A DNA stretch of 64,000 bases, taken from contig JANTQA010000029.1 in assembly GCA_027625915.1 (NCBI GenBank), forward strand, positions 310,001-374,000, read 5' to 3'. The first letter of the stretch is position 1; the number at the start of each line of letters is the position of its first letter. Origin of the DNA: Anaeramoeba flamelloides. Its lineage: Eukaryota > Metamonada > Anaeramoebidae. The notes below the pieces were generated by a model that was not told the origin of the DNA, made no database searches, and worked only from the letters and a program-made list of their open reading frames with translations. This document shows positions 47,801-58,505 of the stretch, piece by piece. Position numbers and translations under genes: made by a program.

Positions 47801-47948
47801 ATCTTTAGAAAAATCTATGCAACAAACCTCCTTCTTGCTTATACAATGCAGTTCATGTGGATGCTCCAATTCCTGGTTTTTAAAATCACAAAATGTTTCC
47901 ACGCCATTATATCGCTGCTTCTGTGGGGGTTATTGGAGAAAAATGTAG
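44871..47948 (+). CDS. MED16: Mediator complex subunit 16 (tail module)
   Basis: Intronless, 1,025 residues. MED16 is a Mediator tail subunit that links transcription activators to RNA polymerase II. The N-terminal half fits its WD40 propeller: ISWSQENLIAMTV, then ANHPNSY and HEAPITHVEFLP, FLTADNLDGLYLWE and LIALAWLP match the order in animal and plant MED16, followed by blades near 250-400 and 530-600. The helical second half has SYWDILINFQN (about residues 683-693), equivalent to WWDILLHVQP of human MED16. The C-terminus CSSCGC (993-998) and CFCGGYW (1016-1022) matches the plant/animal C-terminal zinc motif (CSRCG..CGGTW). Low-complexity inserts: a Gln run near 224-235, Asn-rich tracts, and an (Asn-Gly)n repeat at about 622-644 encoded by a 6-base repeat. 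Upstream is an in-frame stop, supporting this start. Confidence 0.88.
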   Translation: MSLVYSTRLHQTSQRLLLSNKIKPIKSRKYLFLRSWPHYSSTISWSQENLIAMTVPSGFCSGESPYKSYPIFLIEANHPNSYQQLKTPHEAPITHVEFLPLPKLSKLRTERQISFLTADNLDGLYLWENRSTFINSFSISYKFNSKNLIALAWLPLNSETDLFEDLKLKTLDSLNSQKSFFDLIPSEYLKQGTKLSDESIVSQNKSDNKQNSNRGTQNQMPSKGNKQQQQQQQQKQNNSSQMDIENPNQENNNENNTTKTNLKNQQNQKKSLSFITLSRIGDLEFFFSSFSATHWNTRSCSLFSRIRSVDHTLICGDICTNQQIPMLATVFHLQPQSATVYTLDLDTTKIKSNFHSRIDLLELPMFSGQTRFIHGVIELIRIRPFIINNNYEMVVVFKTKSLKKCVSYILKLVWSLDPQEELPDNENEFENENEFENGNDEMVRKRNSSDMSNIFNESDIGNKNQNNNNNNNNSNTNQNQLNQQEQKQGQQQKENIIEEEDELDLEPLFLPSESIFPIKEKNNKSIEMEKWICVAKRNWSLDIRSVKYSPNGENIYIVLENGDVMIFDSKTLEEVKEIKINHDKGTQVVDSCISPNNSCIAILTDEPRIDIRTHYVETNFDNGNGNGNGNGNGNGNGNGNGNEDNNKEKKLKNIKIEKINDNNHNMTPRGFANLFERAILLNNSYWDILINFQNCSKEIKHKTIEILSKEKQNYFKIENNLLLRNISTLLGKLGKLNEMGSLYENFLLESTLHYIKLRYEKMNIFIPNIFESKPQIRTFEINQRHFINRNLRTLLMVILYITLCLHPGIPDVRRGDSSVSSSQISISLQSIQLAKALIYILNAYNSNPSRSDSHLQNKNYQQKKLSSHNSQIENFVKLFEGIKVKFNEGIVIISEKSTTLIKDNWKQYHNNKSKLKDFFIDFLRMPKTLNSFQTGFVEKMSDILNKQAMNSSNKNFNNVSQQNYNEKSQNNETEKKKSLEKSMQQTSFLLIQCSSCGCSNSWFLKSQNVSTPLYRCFCGGYWRKM
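46735..46796 (+). repeat. Coding hexanucleotide repeat (Asn-Gly)n in MED16
   Basis: About ten near-perfect AATGGA units, kept in frame. Likely length-variable between strains. Confidence 0.9.
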
Positions 47949-48062
47949 ATTTTATTTTTTTTTTATTTATTATGATTTGATTAATATTAATATTAATATT
48001 TATATTTATTAATAATATTTTTTTTTTAATTTAATGATTAAAAATTAATTGATTATCTATTA

Positions 48063-48065
<3 letters not shown>

Positions 48066-48117
<52 letters not shown>
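48066..48117. repeat. (ATT)n microsatellite
   Basis: About 17 trinucleotide units, shortly after the MED16 stop. A similar run is at 53998-54038. Confidence 0.9.
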
Positions 48118-48127
<10 letters not shown>

Positions 48128-48354
48128 TTCCTCTTATTATTTTTAATCAAAATATAAACCATTTTTCAAAATTTCGAACACACTAATTTTAAAATTTTGA
48201 ATAAATCTTTTCTTAATAATTTATACATTTATTAAAAGTCGGAGACAATTTCACTACTTTTATCTTAATTTAATTGAAATTTACATATTTAAATTTTCTA
48301 ACTTATATTAATAATTCAAAAATGAAAAGAAAACAAAAAATACAATAAAAATTG

Positions 48355-49200
48355 TTTTAAGGGAGTAGTATTTTTTAAAAATAAAATCAAATCTTGTCAA
48401 GATCTTGAAAAAAAATTTTTTTTGTAATTTGTGTTTCGACTTATGAAATGGAAGAGTTAACCTCATCTAAACAATTTATTAATTTAACTCTCTTTTTTGA
48501 AATCCAAAATTTGCATGTTTCCAATATAAAACCAAAAAAAGTGTCCTATTATTTTTATTAAGAATTTAGTTAATTGGGAAAATGAAAAAACATATTTTTT
48601 TTATTTATGTTGGAAAATATTCATTTCAAAAGCAAATTTTTTATTTTAATAGTATTTTTAATAATTAATATTTCAATACAAATATCAGCCAACAAAAATA
48701 ATTGAGGTATAGGTGATTTAATAAATGAATTGTTGATAGAAGTTTGACAAAAATTTCTTAATTAAATAGAGATCTATTAAGTTTAGAAATTTTTATTCTA
48801 AAAGTTTTAAAATAGTTGTTTTCTTGTTTTTAAAAAATGAAAAAAAATTGCAAAATAATTTTCAAATTTGAAAAATTTTTTTAATTAATTGTTTTATCTT
48901 ATTCATTAGAATCCTTATAACAATTCAAATCATTTTTGCGAGTTAAAAATCGATTTTGAAAATTTTGAAGATAAAATTACAAAATTCTCAAATATCTTGA
49001 AGACAATTTTATTTTGAAAAAAAGAATTTCATCTTTAATCAAAATTTCTTGGAAAAATTTTTTAAATGACTACAAAATTTAAATAAATATAATTATTTTT
49101 CAATCCGTTGAATAAATCATTTTTTTTTTTTTGGTTAATAAAAAGAATTATCTCAAAAAAGAAAAAAAAAAAACTTTAGATTAATATTCCTGTTAACAAA
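48355..49200. repeat. CTTAAGGG-family repeat, inverted partial copy C
   Basis: Starts TTAAGGGAGTAGT and matches 7425-8555 reversed for about 850 bp; the far end is missing or too decayed to follow. Confidence 0.55.
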
Positions 49201-50397
49201 GACTTTTTATTAAATAATAATAATTAAAATGGAAATAAGTAGGGTAAAAACTTTTTCTAATGTGAGAAATAAAATGAGTTTAAATGTTTTCTTTTTTGGA
49301 AAAAATGGAAAAAAAAAAATTTTCTCAAAAACAAATAGTCTTTTTTTGGCTTTTATTACATCAGAATTTTTTGACACTTGGTATATACAAAATTTAAAAT
49401 TGGAGAATCTATAAAAAACATATTTTATGATTTTACCTTGTTGTCAGAGAGGACTGATTACTTAAATATTTATTTTTAAAACCTATTAAAAATTATCTTT
49501 CAAAAAACATGTGGGTATAACATTTTAAATATTTTCATAAAAGTATCTTGTTGTATTTTGAAAAATAAAATTTTTGTTTTATTTTTATCACTGTTAAAAA
49601 AAATATATAAATAAGGTTATACACATATTTGATAGTATCAAAAACACAAAAAAGTTGGTATATTTATGACTAATTTCATAAAAAACATATGAAAGATTTG
49701 AAACTAAATACCAAAAATTGGGAAATAGTCAAAATAGTTGAAAGAATAACCAGGATGTGATATAAATCCAATTCGGAAATATTTTAGATTTAAACAAAAT
49801 TTATTAATTTATATTTTATCTTTTTTAAGCAATCTGCTTTATTTCCTTTTTTTTTCAGGTAACATAATCTGTTTCCTTAAATCTGTAATTTTATTTTTCA
49901 TTGTTGAATAAAGGTTAATGTTGTTTTTGCCCAATAGAATAACCATGTATAATTAATTGATGGTGTCTTATCATTTTATCGATAAATAATTGTTGGTGAA
50001 AATTTCAACAAATTTACTAACACAATTTGTTGTTCAGCTCGTTTCACCATTTCCTTATTTTGTACTTAAAAATTTGTATTTTTTGAGTTTTATATTTTTT
50101 TTCTTTAATTTGGATGAAAATGATTCCAGAAATAAATATTAATACCATGTAACTTAAATGTATTTTTATATTACATTTAGAAAATATAATAAAGTGAGTT
50201 TTTGTTTTCCTATTTTTGATTTTCTGATGTGTCCAAATTTTTGGAATGAATTTAAGTTTTTTTTTTAGGGAGAAAGATAATTATAGATTCTTTGAATAAA
50301 ACTTATAGCTATTTTGTAGTTTAAAATTTGATAAAATATAATCATATTCACTTCTACAATTCCACCAAATCCAAGTTTTTAAAATCCTAACAAGTAA

Positions 50398-50589
50398 TGT
50401 TTTGGGATAATTATTATTTTTTGGAATCCTTCTAGCTATTTAAGTCCTATTGGTGTTTCCTTTTGTGATTATCTCGATTCTAATGCTGTTGTTCATATTC
50501 AACAAAATCCATTAATCCCAAATGTCACTGATAAAAAAAATATTTCTAATTGTTTTTCTTGTCATGATTTAAAAATTTCTCAAAAATGA
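50398..50589 (+). other. Exon-like open frame without start codon
   Basis: 64 open codons ending in TGA, no ATG. From about residue 7 the composition is protein-like rather than A/T-tract-like (WNPSSYLSPIGVSFCDYL, DSNAVVHIQQNPLIPN, then NCFSCHDLK with a CxxCH group). A CTAG acceptor-like site at 50432-50435 precedes CTATTTAAG. Could be a last exon or a gene remnant; no family recognised. Confidence 0.35.
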
Positions 50590-50617
50590 TGAAAAAATAA
50601 CAAATGAAAAAATTAAA

Positions 50618-50712
50618 TGCCACAATAGAATGTTGAGATAAGGATGAAAGATAAGACATTCGACACCTGAAACACTATTTTAAGTAATTCAACTCAACAT
50701 TCTATTGTGACA
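50618..50712. other. 20-bp stem hairpin
   Basis: TGCCACAATAGAATGTTGAG (50618-50637) is mirrored by CTCAACATTCTATTGTGACA (50693-50712): 19 of 20 pairs plus a wobble, with a 55-base loop. GC content is above the background. Could be a structured RNA or a MITE remnant; no TA-type flanks beyond chance. Confidence 0.5.
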
Positions 50713-51133
50713 ATTTCTTTGAGACTTTGAAAAAAAAATTTAAAAAATCTAATGAATGAAGTACTTTAAATAATAAAAATCAATGAGTCACTACCAGAGT
50801 AAAAAATGTTATTGTCTGATTATCTTCAAAATTGCCAAAAAGTGAAAAATTTTCCTTTAACGTGGCTACTCCCTTAAAGGATAGAATTCAAAATAAATGT
50901 TCAAGTTGTTTGCATTTTATACCCAAGTACACTCTTAAATATCGGTTATTCTCATTCCCCTTAACCCAAATAAATACATTTTATAAAATTATTACTATTT
51001 TTCTCATTTTTTCTATTTTCACATCTTTGTTTTAAAGAACAAAAACAAATACAGATTCTTTTCTTTTTTCAATTGCCAACCAGCATTCATTCAAAAATCA
51101 AAAAACAAAAAAAAAAAAAGCATACTAACATAA

Positions 51134-51718
51134 ATGACTGAATACAAATTAGTTGTAGTAGGTGGTGGTGGTGTTGGGAAATCAGCATTAACAATCCAAT
51201 TAGTGCAATCACATTTTGTTGATGAATATGATCCAACAATTGAAGACTCGTATCGAAGGCAAGTTGTGATCGACGAAGAAACGTGTTTATTAGATATCCT
51301 TGATACCGCAGGGCAAGAAGAATATTCGGCAATGAGGGATTCATATATGAGAGCTGGCGAAGGCTTTTTAATTGTTTACGCAATCAACTCGAGAAACTCC
51401 TTTGATGAGGTATCCAGCTTTAGAGAACAAATCACAAGAGTGAAGGATTCTGACGATGTCCCAATGGTTATTACGGGAAACAAAAACGATCTTGAGAACG
51501 AAAGGCAAGTCTCTCAAGGCGAAGGAACAGATTTGGCTAAAAGTTTCAACTGCCCATTCATTGAAACATCTGCAAAGACAAGAACAAATGTTGAAGAAGC
51601 ATTCTTTGGTTTAGTTCGCGAAATTAGAAAGGTTAAATTTGGTACAAATAATAGTAATGAATCAAAAGGTGAGAAAAAGCGTAAAAAGAGAAGAAGACTT
51701 CGTTGTATGATGATGTAA
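51134..51718 (+). CDS. Ras-family GTPase
   Basis: Intronless, 194 residues, closely following H/K/N-Ras. It would relay membrane receptor signals in the GTP-bound state. Seen: P-loop GGGGVGKS (10-17) with Gly12 and Gly13 present and Gly instead of Ala at 11; effector loop [15 protein letters not shown] (30-44); [17 protein letters not shown] with Gln61; NKND at 116-119; ETSAK (143-147). The hypervariable tail is strongly basic ([12 protein letters not shown]) and ends CMMM, a CAAX box whose final Met predicts farnesylation; no palmitoylation Cys precedes it, so it resembles K-Ras4B in using a polybasic membrane anchor. The start has the AAA-TG context common here and matches the usual [10 protein letters not shown]. 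Subfamily Ras (not Rap or Ral) is secure. Confidence 0.97.
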   Translation: MTEYKLVVVGGGGVGKSALTIQLVQSHFVDEYDPTIEDSYRRQVVIDEETCLLDILDTAGQEEYSAMRDSYMRAGEGFLIVYAINSRNSFDEVSSFREQITRVKDSDDVPMVITGNKNDLENERQVSQGEGTDLAKSFNCPFIETSAKTRTNVEEAFFGLVREIRKVKFGTNNSNESKGEKKRKKRRRLRCMMM

Positions 51719-51771
51719 AAGAAATCATCTTTTAATTCCTTAGACAATCAATTTTCTTTCTTTTTATTTTC

Positions 51772-51777
51772 AATAAA
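51772..51777 (+). terminator. Possible polyadenylation signal for Ras
   Basis: AATAAA 54 bases past the stop codon, after a T-rich stretch. In so AT-rich a genome such hexamers arise by chance. Confidence 0.35.
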
Positions 51778-52788
51778 CCAAACAAACGCACTTCTTATTA
51801 TTTTGAGTTTTCATTTTTCAAAACACACGTTAAAATTTTATATTCAACATTTGGGGGTTAGATGTTTGAATTGGTTTAAATTGAAAAGGAGAGCTTTGTT
51901 TCTTCTTAAATTCCAATTTTTTCAACGATTTTTACTCAGTCTCTTGTGAAGTACTGGCATTTTATAATTCATACAGTATAATTGGTTAATTTTTCAAATT
52001 CCCAAAATATTTTTTTCTTTACTGCCAGTAGAGATGAGAAAACTAACTTTACAAACTGCCAATTCGAAATATTTTATCACACTAATTTGGCTCTTCTTTA
52101 TTCAACTTTTCAGTTAAAATTAAAAATTTTTTAAGATAGATTTCAGAAGAAAGGGTTGGTAAAAATCAGAAAATTTTTTTTTTGATAAATTTTTAATTTT
52201 TCCAAAAAACCAAGATATTTTTTGATGTACCCAAAAGGGGGGATTAATATTAAAACAAATTGAGGTTTCTAAAACAAAAAAAAAAAAAAAAAAAACAATT
52301 CAAGAATAGAATAAAAATCTTTGAGGAAATAACAGAAATTCTTAAAAATTGAAATTAATTATTCTAAAATAAAATAAATCTGAAACCACCCATAATTATT
52401 TAATCTTTTGTTAAATTAAATACTTTTTCTTCCATGTTTTTCTCATTGCTAAATTTTCTTTATATTGTGGCGAAATTTCTCAAAAAAAAAAAAAATAAAA
52501 TAATCAAGTAATTTCTTGATGTTACTAAAAGAAGAAATAGTGAATAACACAAAAATAAAAAACAAAAAAAAAAACAGATTTAACAAAAGAAAAAAATCAA
52601 TAACAATAATTAAACAACCACCCTCCTTAAAATTAACATACATGTTCAACTTCCAAACTAATATAAGAAAAAATAAACAAATATAATAGTACTTTTGGGT
52701 GTATTTAATTAAGACAACTGTGTTTATTGTTTTGATTTGGAAAAAATCTCCTTTTTATAATCTGAGTTTGGCCTGGAAGAACGAAAAA

Positions 52789-52879
52789 AATAAGATTGTT
52801 CGAAGTGACATAAGATGATATTGAGGAGTTCGAAGAACGGCTATTAATATCATCTTAGCACTAGAAGAATCTCATTATT
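52789..52879. other. Imperfect hairpin in a GC-richer island
   Basis: Left arm 52789-52823 and right arm 52843-52879 pair through AAGATGATATT/AATATCATCTT and AAGATT/AATCT-type blocks with bulges; the wider patch also carries a direct repeat (GAGTTTGGCCTGGAAG and GAGTCTGGAAGG). No open frame. Possible noncoding RNA or decayed element. Confidence 0.4.
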
Positions 52880-53995
52880 TTGAGTCTGGAAGGAGAACCA
52901 AAACGAAGAATTATAAAAGGTGATTGCTGAACAAATGAAACAATATGAGATGCTATTTATTTTTGGAACTCGGGATCTAACTCTACACAACAAAAAACAA
53001 AGAAACAAATAAATTTAACCAAAACAACTAATTTGAAATTTTTTAATGGTACTTTGAAGAACCTTTTTTTCAAAGGATCTTATTCTCACAATTGAGTTTA
53101 TAAAAACATTGAAGTTAAATTTTTCATTTTCATCATCAGAGACAAAACTTGTGTAAAATTTTATAGAGATAAACTAGATCGTTCATCCATTCAATGAGAT
53201 CTATCTCTCCTTTTATTTTCCGTTTTTCAGCCAATTCTCGAAAACTATCAAACTTAAAAATCTTCATGCGTCTATTGGTTCGTAACAGTGAAGTATTTTG
53301 AACATTCCTCTAAAATTTCTTGACTTGACATAGTAAAAAAAAATGTTTTTTTTTTCTTTTTTTTTTCTTAAATGAGTAAATATTTTTTTCCCCTTTCCAA
53401 AACCTCTTATAAATGGTCTTTTCTCTCCTTTTTTCGAAGAAAAAAGAGATCAAACAAAATTTTTTTTTTAAAAAAATGATATTGCTTTTTTTATCAAAAA
53501 AAGAAAAAAACATTGTTTGTAAATAGACATTGTTTTCAATAAAGAAATGGAATTTATTCCTTTTCCAAAATTTCGCCAAATGATCAAGTACTTTTTTTTT
53601 TGAGTTTTTATTGAACAAGTATTTTGGGTCCTTGGACCAAAATATATGTTCAATTGGTTTTAAATTGAGACATTCGCAAATCTCAGTGTTATCGATTAAA
53701 CAACGTCGTTAATAAAAATTTCAAAGTACTGTTAAATAACTTTAAATAACAGATTTAATGACAAAATTATTGGTAAAATACATCTTAATTCACTTTGTTA
53801 GAATTGGAAATAAGAAGATCAGAAAATTCCCAAACTTTGTATAATAATACAAGGAATTCTCAAAATCTTTACACAACAACTACTATGCTATCTTAAACTT
53901 TTCAGAGTTCTAATCTCTTTCTTATCTGTAGTTATCTAAAAGTATTTACTTAAATTTTCTCAAAGAAAAAGTTTATGTTTAAAAAAAAATATTAG

Positions 53996-54038
<43 letters not shown>

Positions 54039-54510
54039 TTACTATTTTTTTTTTAAATAGTCTTTCAAACCGATTTTTTTTTCTTTTTTCTTTTTCAATT
54101 TATTTTTCCCGTTTCAAAGATAAAAAATAATATAGGTTGGTCTTATCGATGAATAATTGTGAAAACTATTATAATAGATTTAAATTTCTTTTTATAAATT
54201 TAAGAAATTTTCTATCATTTTGAGTGATAAAGAATCTTCAAAATACATAATATTAATTAAATTCAATTTTTTGATATTTGAAACCCTGATTTTTTTTTAT
54301 TTAACAAAAAATCCCACACACTATGTCCATACATTAAAAAATATCTTGATTTTGAAAAAAAATATAAATTGATGTTCAACCTTAAAAAATTATAACACCT
54401 ATTCTGGAAAGGTAAATTTAGTAAACAAATAAGATATATATTTTCAAATAATTTGTTTTAAAACTTAACCATGTAACTAATTCAGTTTAGAGTTCTATAT
54501 ATATATATAT

Positions 54511-56036
54511 CACAGGTTGTATGATTTTTCGTTTGAAAACAGCGAAAGGTTTATAAAATCGCGTTTTTTCGACCTTTTTATATGTTTTTTCGTTTCAACC
54601 GTTGTTTTCGTTTTTTTTTTTTGAAAAAGTCCTCGAATTCTTTTGAAATCATACCTTTCGTTTCTGGGATGTGAAAAAACGCAAACGAAAAAACTTAAAA
54701 ACAATGAAGGAACGTTAAAAAAAAAAAAATTAAAAATCAGGAAGGAAGTAATTTCCTTCAAAGTATTGAAAAACTAGGGAAATATGTGATTTAAATTTAA
54801 GTGGGGATTTGGTTTTCAAATAATGATAAAAGTTTGAGTTTCTATTTTTAAAATGCGAAAATAATAAATGCTATGTTTTCTGTTTTAAACTCTTGAAAAT
54901 TGTCAACGCTTTAAACACTGAGGAAAATTTTTAATTTTTTTTTAAATTTACTATTTGGAGAAGAAAAGTGGTCAAATTTTCACTTTTTTACCTTTTAAAA
55001 GTTAGATCAGCTCACCTAATTTTTTTATATGGTGATTACATACACACCCGCTAACTATTTTTTATTGATCATAAAAAAATATTTCAAATTATTAACTTAA
55101 AAAAAAATTTTTTTTCACAAATACTAATTTGGAAAATCTGATCATTAATTTTTTTTTATTTATATGAACTCAGCTTCAAGTTATGAGTTAGGCAATTATA
55201 TTACTTATTTTTTTTTTTGATACTTGAAAACCATTTTTACACCTAACTTTTTTTTAATTTATACATTATCACCGGTCTTATTTCTTAACAGGTAGTTCCT
55301 GGTGAAGTCTTTATTATGTAATATCAAAAAATAATTTCATTTTTTTATTATTTCTTTTTTTACAGAATTGTTTTCAAACAATTCTTATGGTTCTTTTCCA
55401 TTCAAAATTACTATTTATACCCTTTTCACAATTTTTAATTGTTTAAATGTTGGGGAAATTCAAACTTGCTTAACCTTAGTAATAAGCTCTTTCGCCTTTT
55501 TATTTAATTATAAGAATTAGTATATTATCTCTTTATTAAATTCATATATTCTATTCTAATGTTTATTTACTTTACAATAACTAGCGGAAATTGATTAATC
55601 AACAAAGATTAATTAGTAGCCCTCCTTTCACAAATACAAAAGGTTTAAATTAAAGTGTCTGACATATTGGATGTACAATCATTATTATTTAATTATTTAT
55701 TTTTGTATAAACTTCTATTTTTTTTGTGATCGATCATAAATTTAGTTTTTGAAAAATCTTTCATTACATCAAAATAAATTTTGATTCAAATTTTTTGGAT
55801 AACAACCTAAATTCCTTATCTCTAATAAATTATTCTTCCCATTATTTTACTTTTTTTTATATTTTATTTAGTAATTTTTTTTTTTGGTTTCAATATTTGA
55901 ATATTTTTGAGATGTGTAAATAAAGATTCAATTAAAATATTTTTTTTGAAAAAAAAATCGAATGTGTAATTATTTATAACAGATGAAATTAGTGTGTTTT
56001 TTTTTTCGATTTACCCTTAACAAAAATATCCCATAC

Positions 56037-56073
<37 letters not shown>

Positions 56074-56144
56074 AGAAACGAATTTTACTCGTCGCTCACG
56101 CGTGCGCAAACACCTTTCATGACATCAAAAAAATCGTCATACAT

Positions 56145-56147
<3 letters not shown>
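54511..56147. mobile_element. 1,637-bp unit in TA microsatellites, unit 1
   Basis: Bounded by (TA)n on both sides. Starts CACAGGTTGTATGA and ends TCATACATGTG, an imperfect inverted repeat. Close to the start is a block with AAAACAGCGAAAGG, AAATCGCGTTTTTTCG and TTTCTGGGATGTGAAAAA; close to the end, after an internal (TA)n run, a GC-rich block with CGTCGCTCACGCGTGCGC. Shared along its length with unit 2. No coding capacity. Confidence 0.6.
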
Positions 56148-56185
<38 letters not shown>

Positions 56186-56188
<3 letters not shown>

Positions 56189-57819
56189 AGGTCAAAGGTG
56201 TTTTCATTTGAAAACAGCGAAAGATTTAAAAAATCGCGTTTTTTCGATTTTTTTGCAGGTTTTTTCGTTTCATACGCTGTTTTCGTTTTTTGTTTTTTGA
56301 AAAAGTTCTCGAATTCTTTTGAAATCATACTTCTCGTTTCTGGGATGTGAAAAATCGCAAATGAAAAAACTTTAAAATTAAGAATGATCAAAAAAAAGCA
56401 ATTATATATATATATATATGTGTGTGTGTGTCAGGAGTAATTACCTTGAATCGGTTAGAAAAAAAGGGAAAATTTGTCTCTGGTATTTAAGCATGAAGAT
56501 TTGGTTTTAAAATTGTGAAAATGATTTTATTTTCTAAATATAAAACACCGAAACAACATAAAGTAGGGATTTTTTATTAAAAATCTTGAGAATTTTAAAC
56601 TCTTTAAACCCTGAGTAAAAGAATTATTTTTTGAAAAAAAAAAATTACGAGTTTAACAAGAAAATTAGTTCAAAATATAAATTTTTTACCTATTCCAAAT
56701 TAGATCAGCTCATCTAATTTTCTGTGTTTAGACTACACCCCCAAATAATTTTTTTTTAAGATCACAAAAAAATATTTAAAATTATTTACTTAAAAAAAAA
56801 TTTTTTTTTCACAATTGCTAATTTGAAAATTTGATCAGTAATTGTTTTCATCCTCCGAATTCTATTTTGTCTTATGAACAAGACAATTAAATTCTATTTT
56901 TTTTTTTTGATACTATACAACCAGTTTTCCCTATTTTTTTATATAATTGTTTATCATATTTCTTAGTTATTAACAGTTATTTCCTTTAGGAATCCTTGAT
57001 TATGTTCAGTTAAAATATTAATCTCATTTTTTATTATTTATTTTTTTGAAAAATTGTTTTCAAACAATTCTTTTTTTATTTTTTGGTCTAAAATTCATAC
57101 TTTCTACATTTGAAAAAAAAAATTATTGTTTAAAGGATTGGGGAATAAATGCAAAGAATGTTTTAATAAGGTAATAACCACTTTCACGTTTTAAATTACC
57201 TTTGAAAATTATGATATTATCTCTTTATTATATTTACAGATTCTATTATACAATTTATTTACAATAATAAAGCAAGAGGTAATTGGTGAACCAACAAAGA
57301 TAAATTTCAAAACTTCAATCCGTATCTAGAGAAGTTTTAAATTGGATTATCTGGCAAATTTGGTATTAAAATAATTAATATTGAATTTATTTTCTTTTTT
57401 GTTTCCACTTTTAAATTTTTTATGATCGATCAGAAAATTTTATTTTATAAAGTATTTGATTACATCAAAATAAATTTGAAAAAAAAAAATTTTTGATAAA
57501 TTCTTATTTGTTAACAGGCCAAAAATAAATATATACAATAAAGTATTGTTTCCATTATTTTAATATTTTTTATATTTTATTGTTTTTTTTTATTTCAAGA
57601 ATAAAGGATTTTTGAGATATTCTAAAAGAAATATATGAATATTTAATAAAGTCTAATTTTGGAAAATTTTTTTTTGTCTATATGGTATTTACCTATATGA
57701 TTTTTTATGTAAATAAAAATTATATATATATATATATATATATATCCGAGAAACGGATTTTACGCGTCGCTCACGCGTGCGCCAACGCGTTTCATTACAT
57801 CAAAAAAATCGTCATACCT

Positions 57820-57822
<3 letters not shown>
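56186..57822. mobile_element. 1,637-bp unit in TA microsatellites, unit 2
   Basis: Same orientation and span as unit 1, separated from it only by a (TA)n run. Ends CACAGGTCAAAGG and TCATACCTGTG. Retains three ACGCGT sites in the GC-rich block near 57770-57790, of which unit 1 keeps one. Either tandem duplication or two independent insertions into the same microsatellite. Confidence 0.6.
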
Positions 57823-57860
<38 letters not shown>

Positions 57861-58001
57861 ATATGTATAATTGACAAAAAAACAAATACCGATACTAAAA
57901 AACAAAATATAATCCAAATTCACTAATTTTTTTGAGTTTTTATAATCTAAATACTGTTAAAAGGATATTTCTAAAAAGGTAGTAATATTTTTTTCTACAT
58001 A

Positions 58002-58471
58002 TCCCTTAGCACCCCAAATAACCTAAAAACAATTCAAACAAAATTTTTAATTTGAAATGTTATCAAAGGATAATAAGGTATAGAATTAATAAAAAATTAT
58101 CTTAGAAATAAAATTTTATAATTAAAAATTGTATAGTTACTTAAAATAAAAAAATAACTTGAAAAAAATTTTCAACATTGGAAAAATTTTTTTTGGTTAT
58201 TGTGATTTTATTATTTTTCTAAATTTTGTCCAAATAATTTTTTTTTTTTTTTGAAAAGTTTGTCTAGACATCAAAAACCTCTTAGTTTTAACATTTAAAA
58301 CACATCATACTTTACTGGAAATTTTTTTGGGGCCCTTTGCACCACAAAATTGCCTAAAATGATTGATTAAATAATTTATTCATTATAAAAGTTATTATAA
58401 CATCACATAGAAAATTTGTTTTATCTACTGATTACTATTCAATATCAATATCTATATTAGATTCTAAATAA

Positions 58472-58505
<34 letters not shown>

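Larger units (their letters stand above)
47949..50397. other. Spacer downstream of MED16
   Basis: Contains an (ATT)n microsatellite (48066-48117), an inverted copy of the CTTAAGGG-family repeat (48355-49200) and A/T tracts. The 61-codon frame at 49229-49414 has no family features. Confidence 0.5.
51719..54510. other. Spacer downstream of Ras
   Basis: A/T tracts with one GC-richer structured patch (about 52740-52960) and an (ATT)n run (53998-54038). Frames on the minus strand around 53310-53653 are Phe/Lys-rich low-complexity. Confidence 0.5.

Noticed and set aside
55983-56300. Frame of Tyr-Ile repeats near the twin units
   Set aside because: Direct translation of (TA)n microsatellites.
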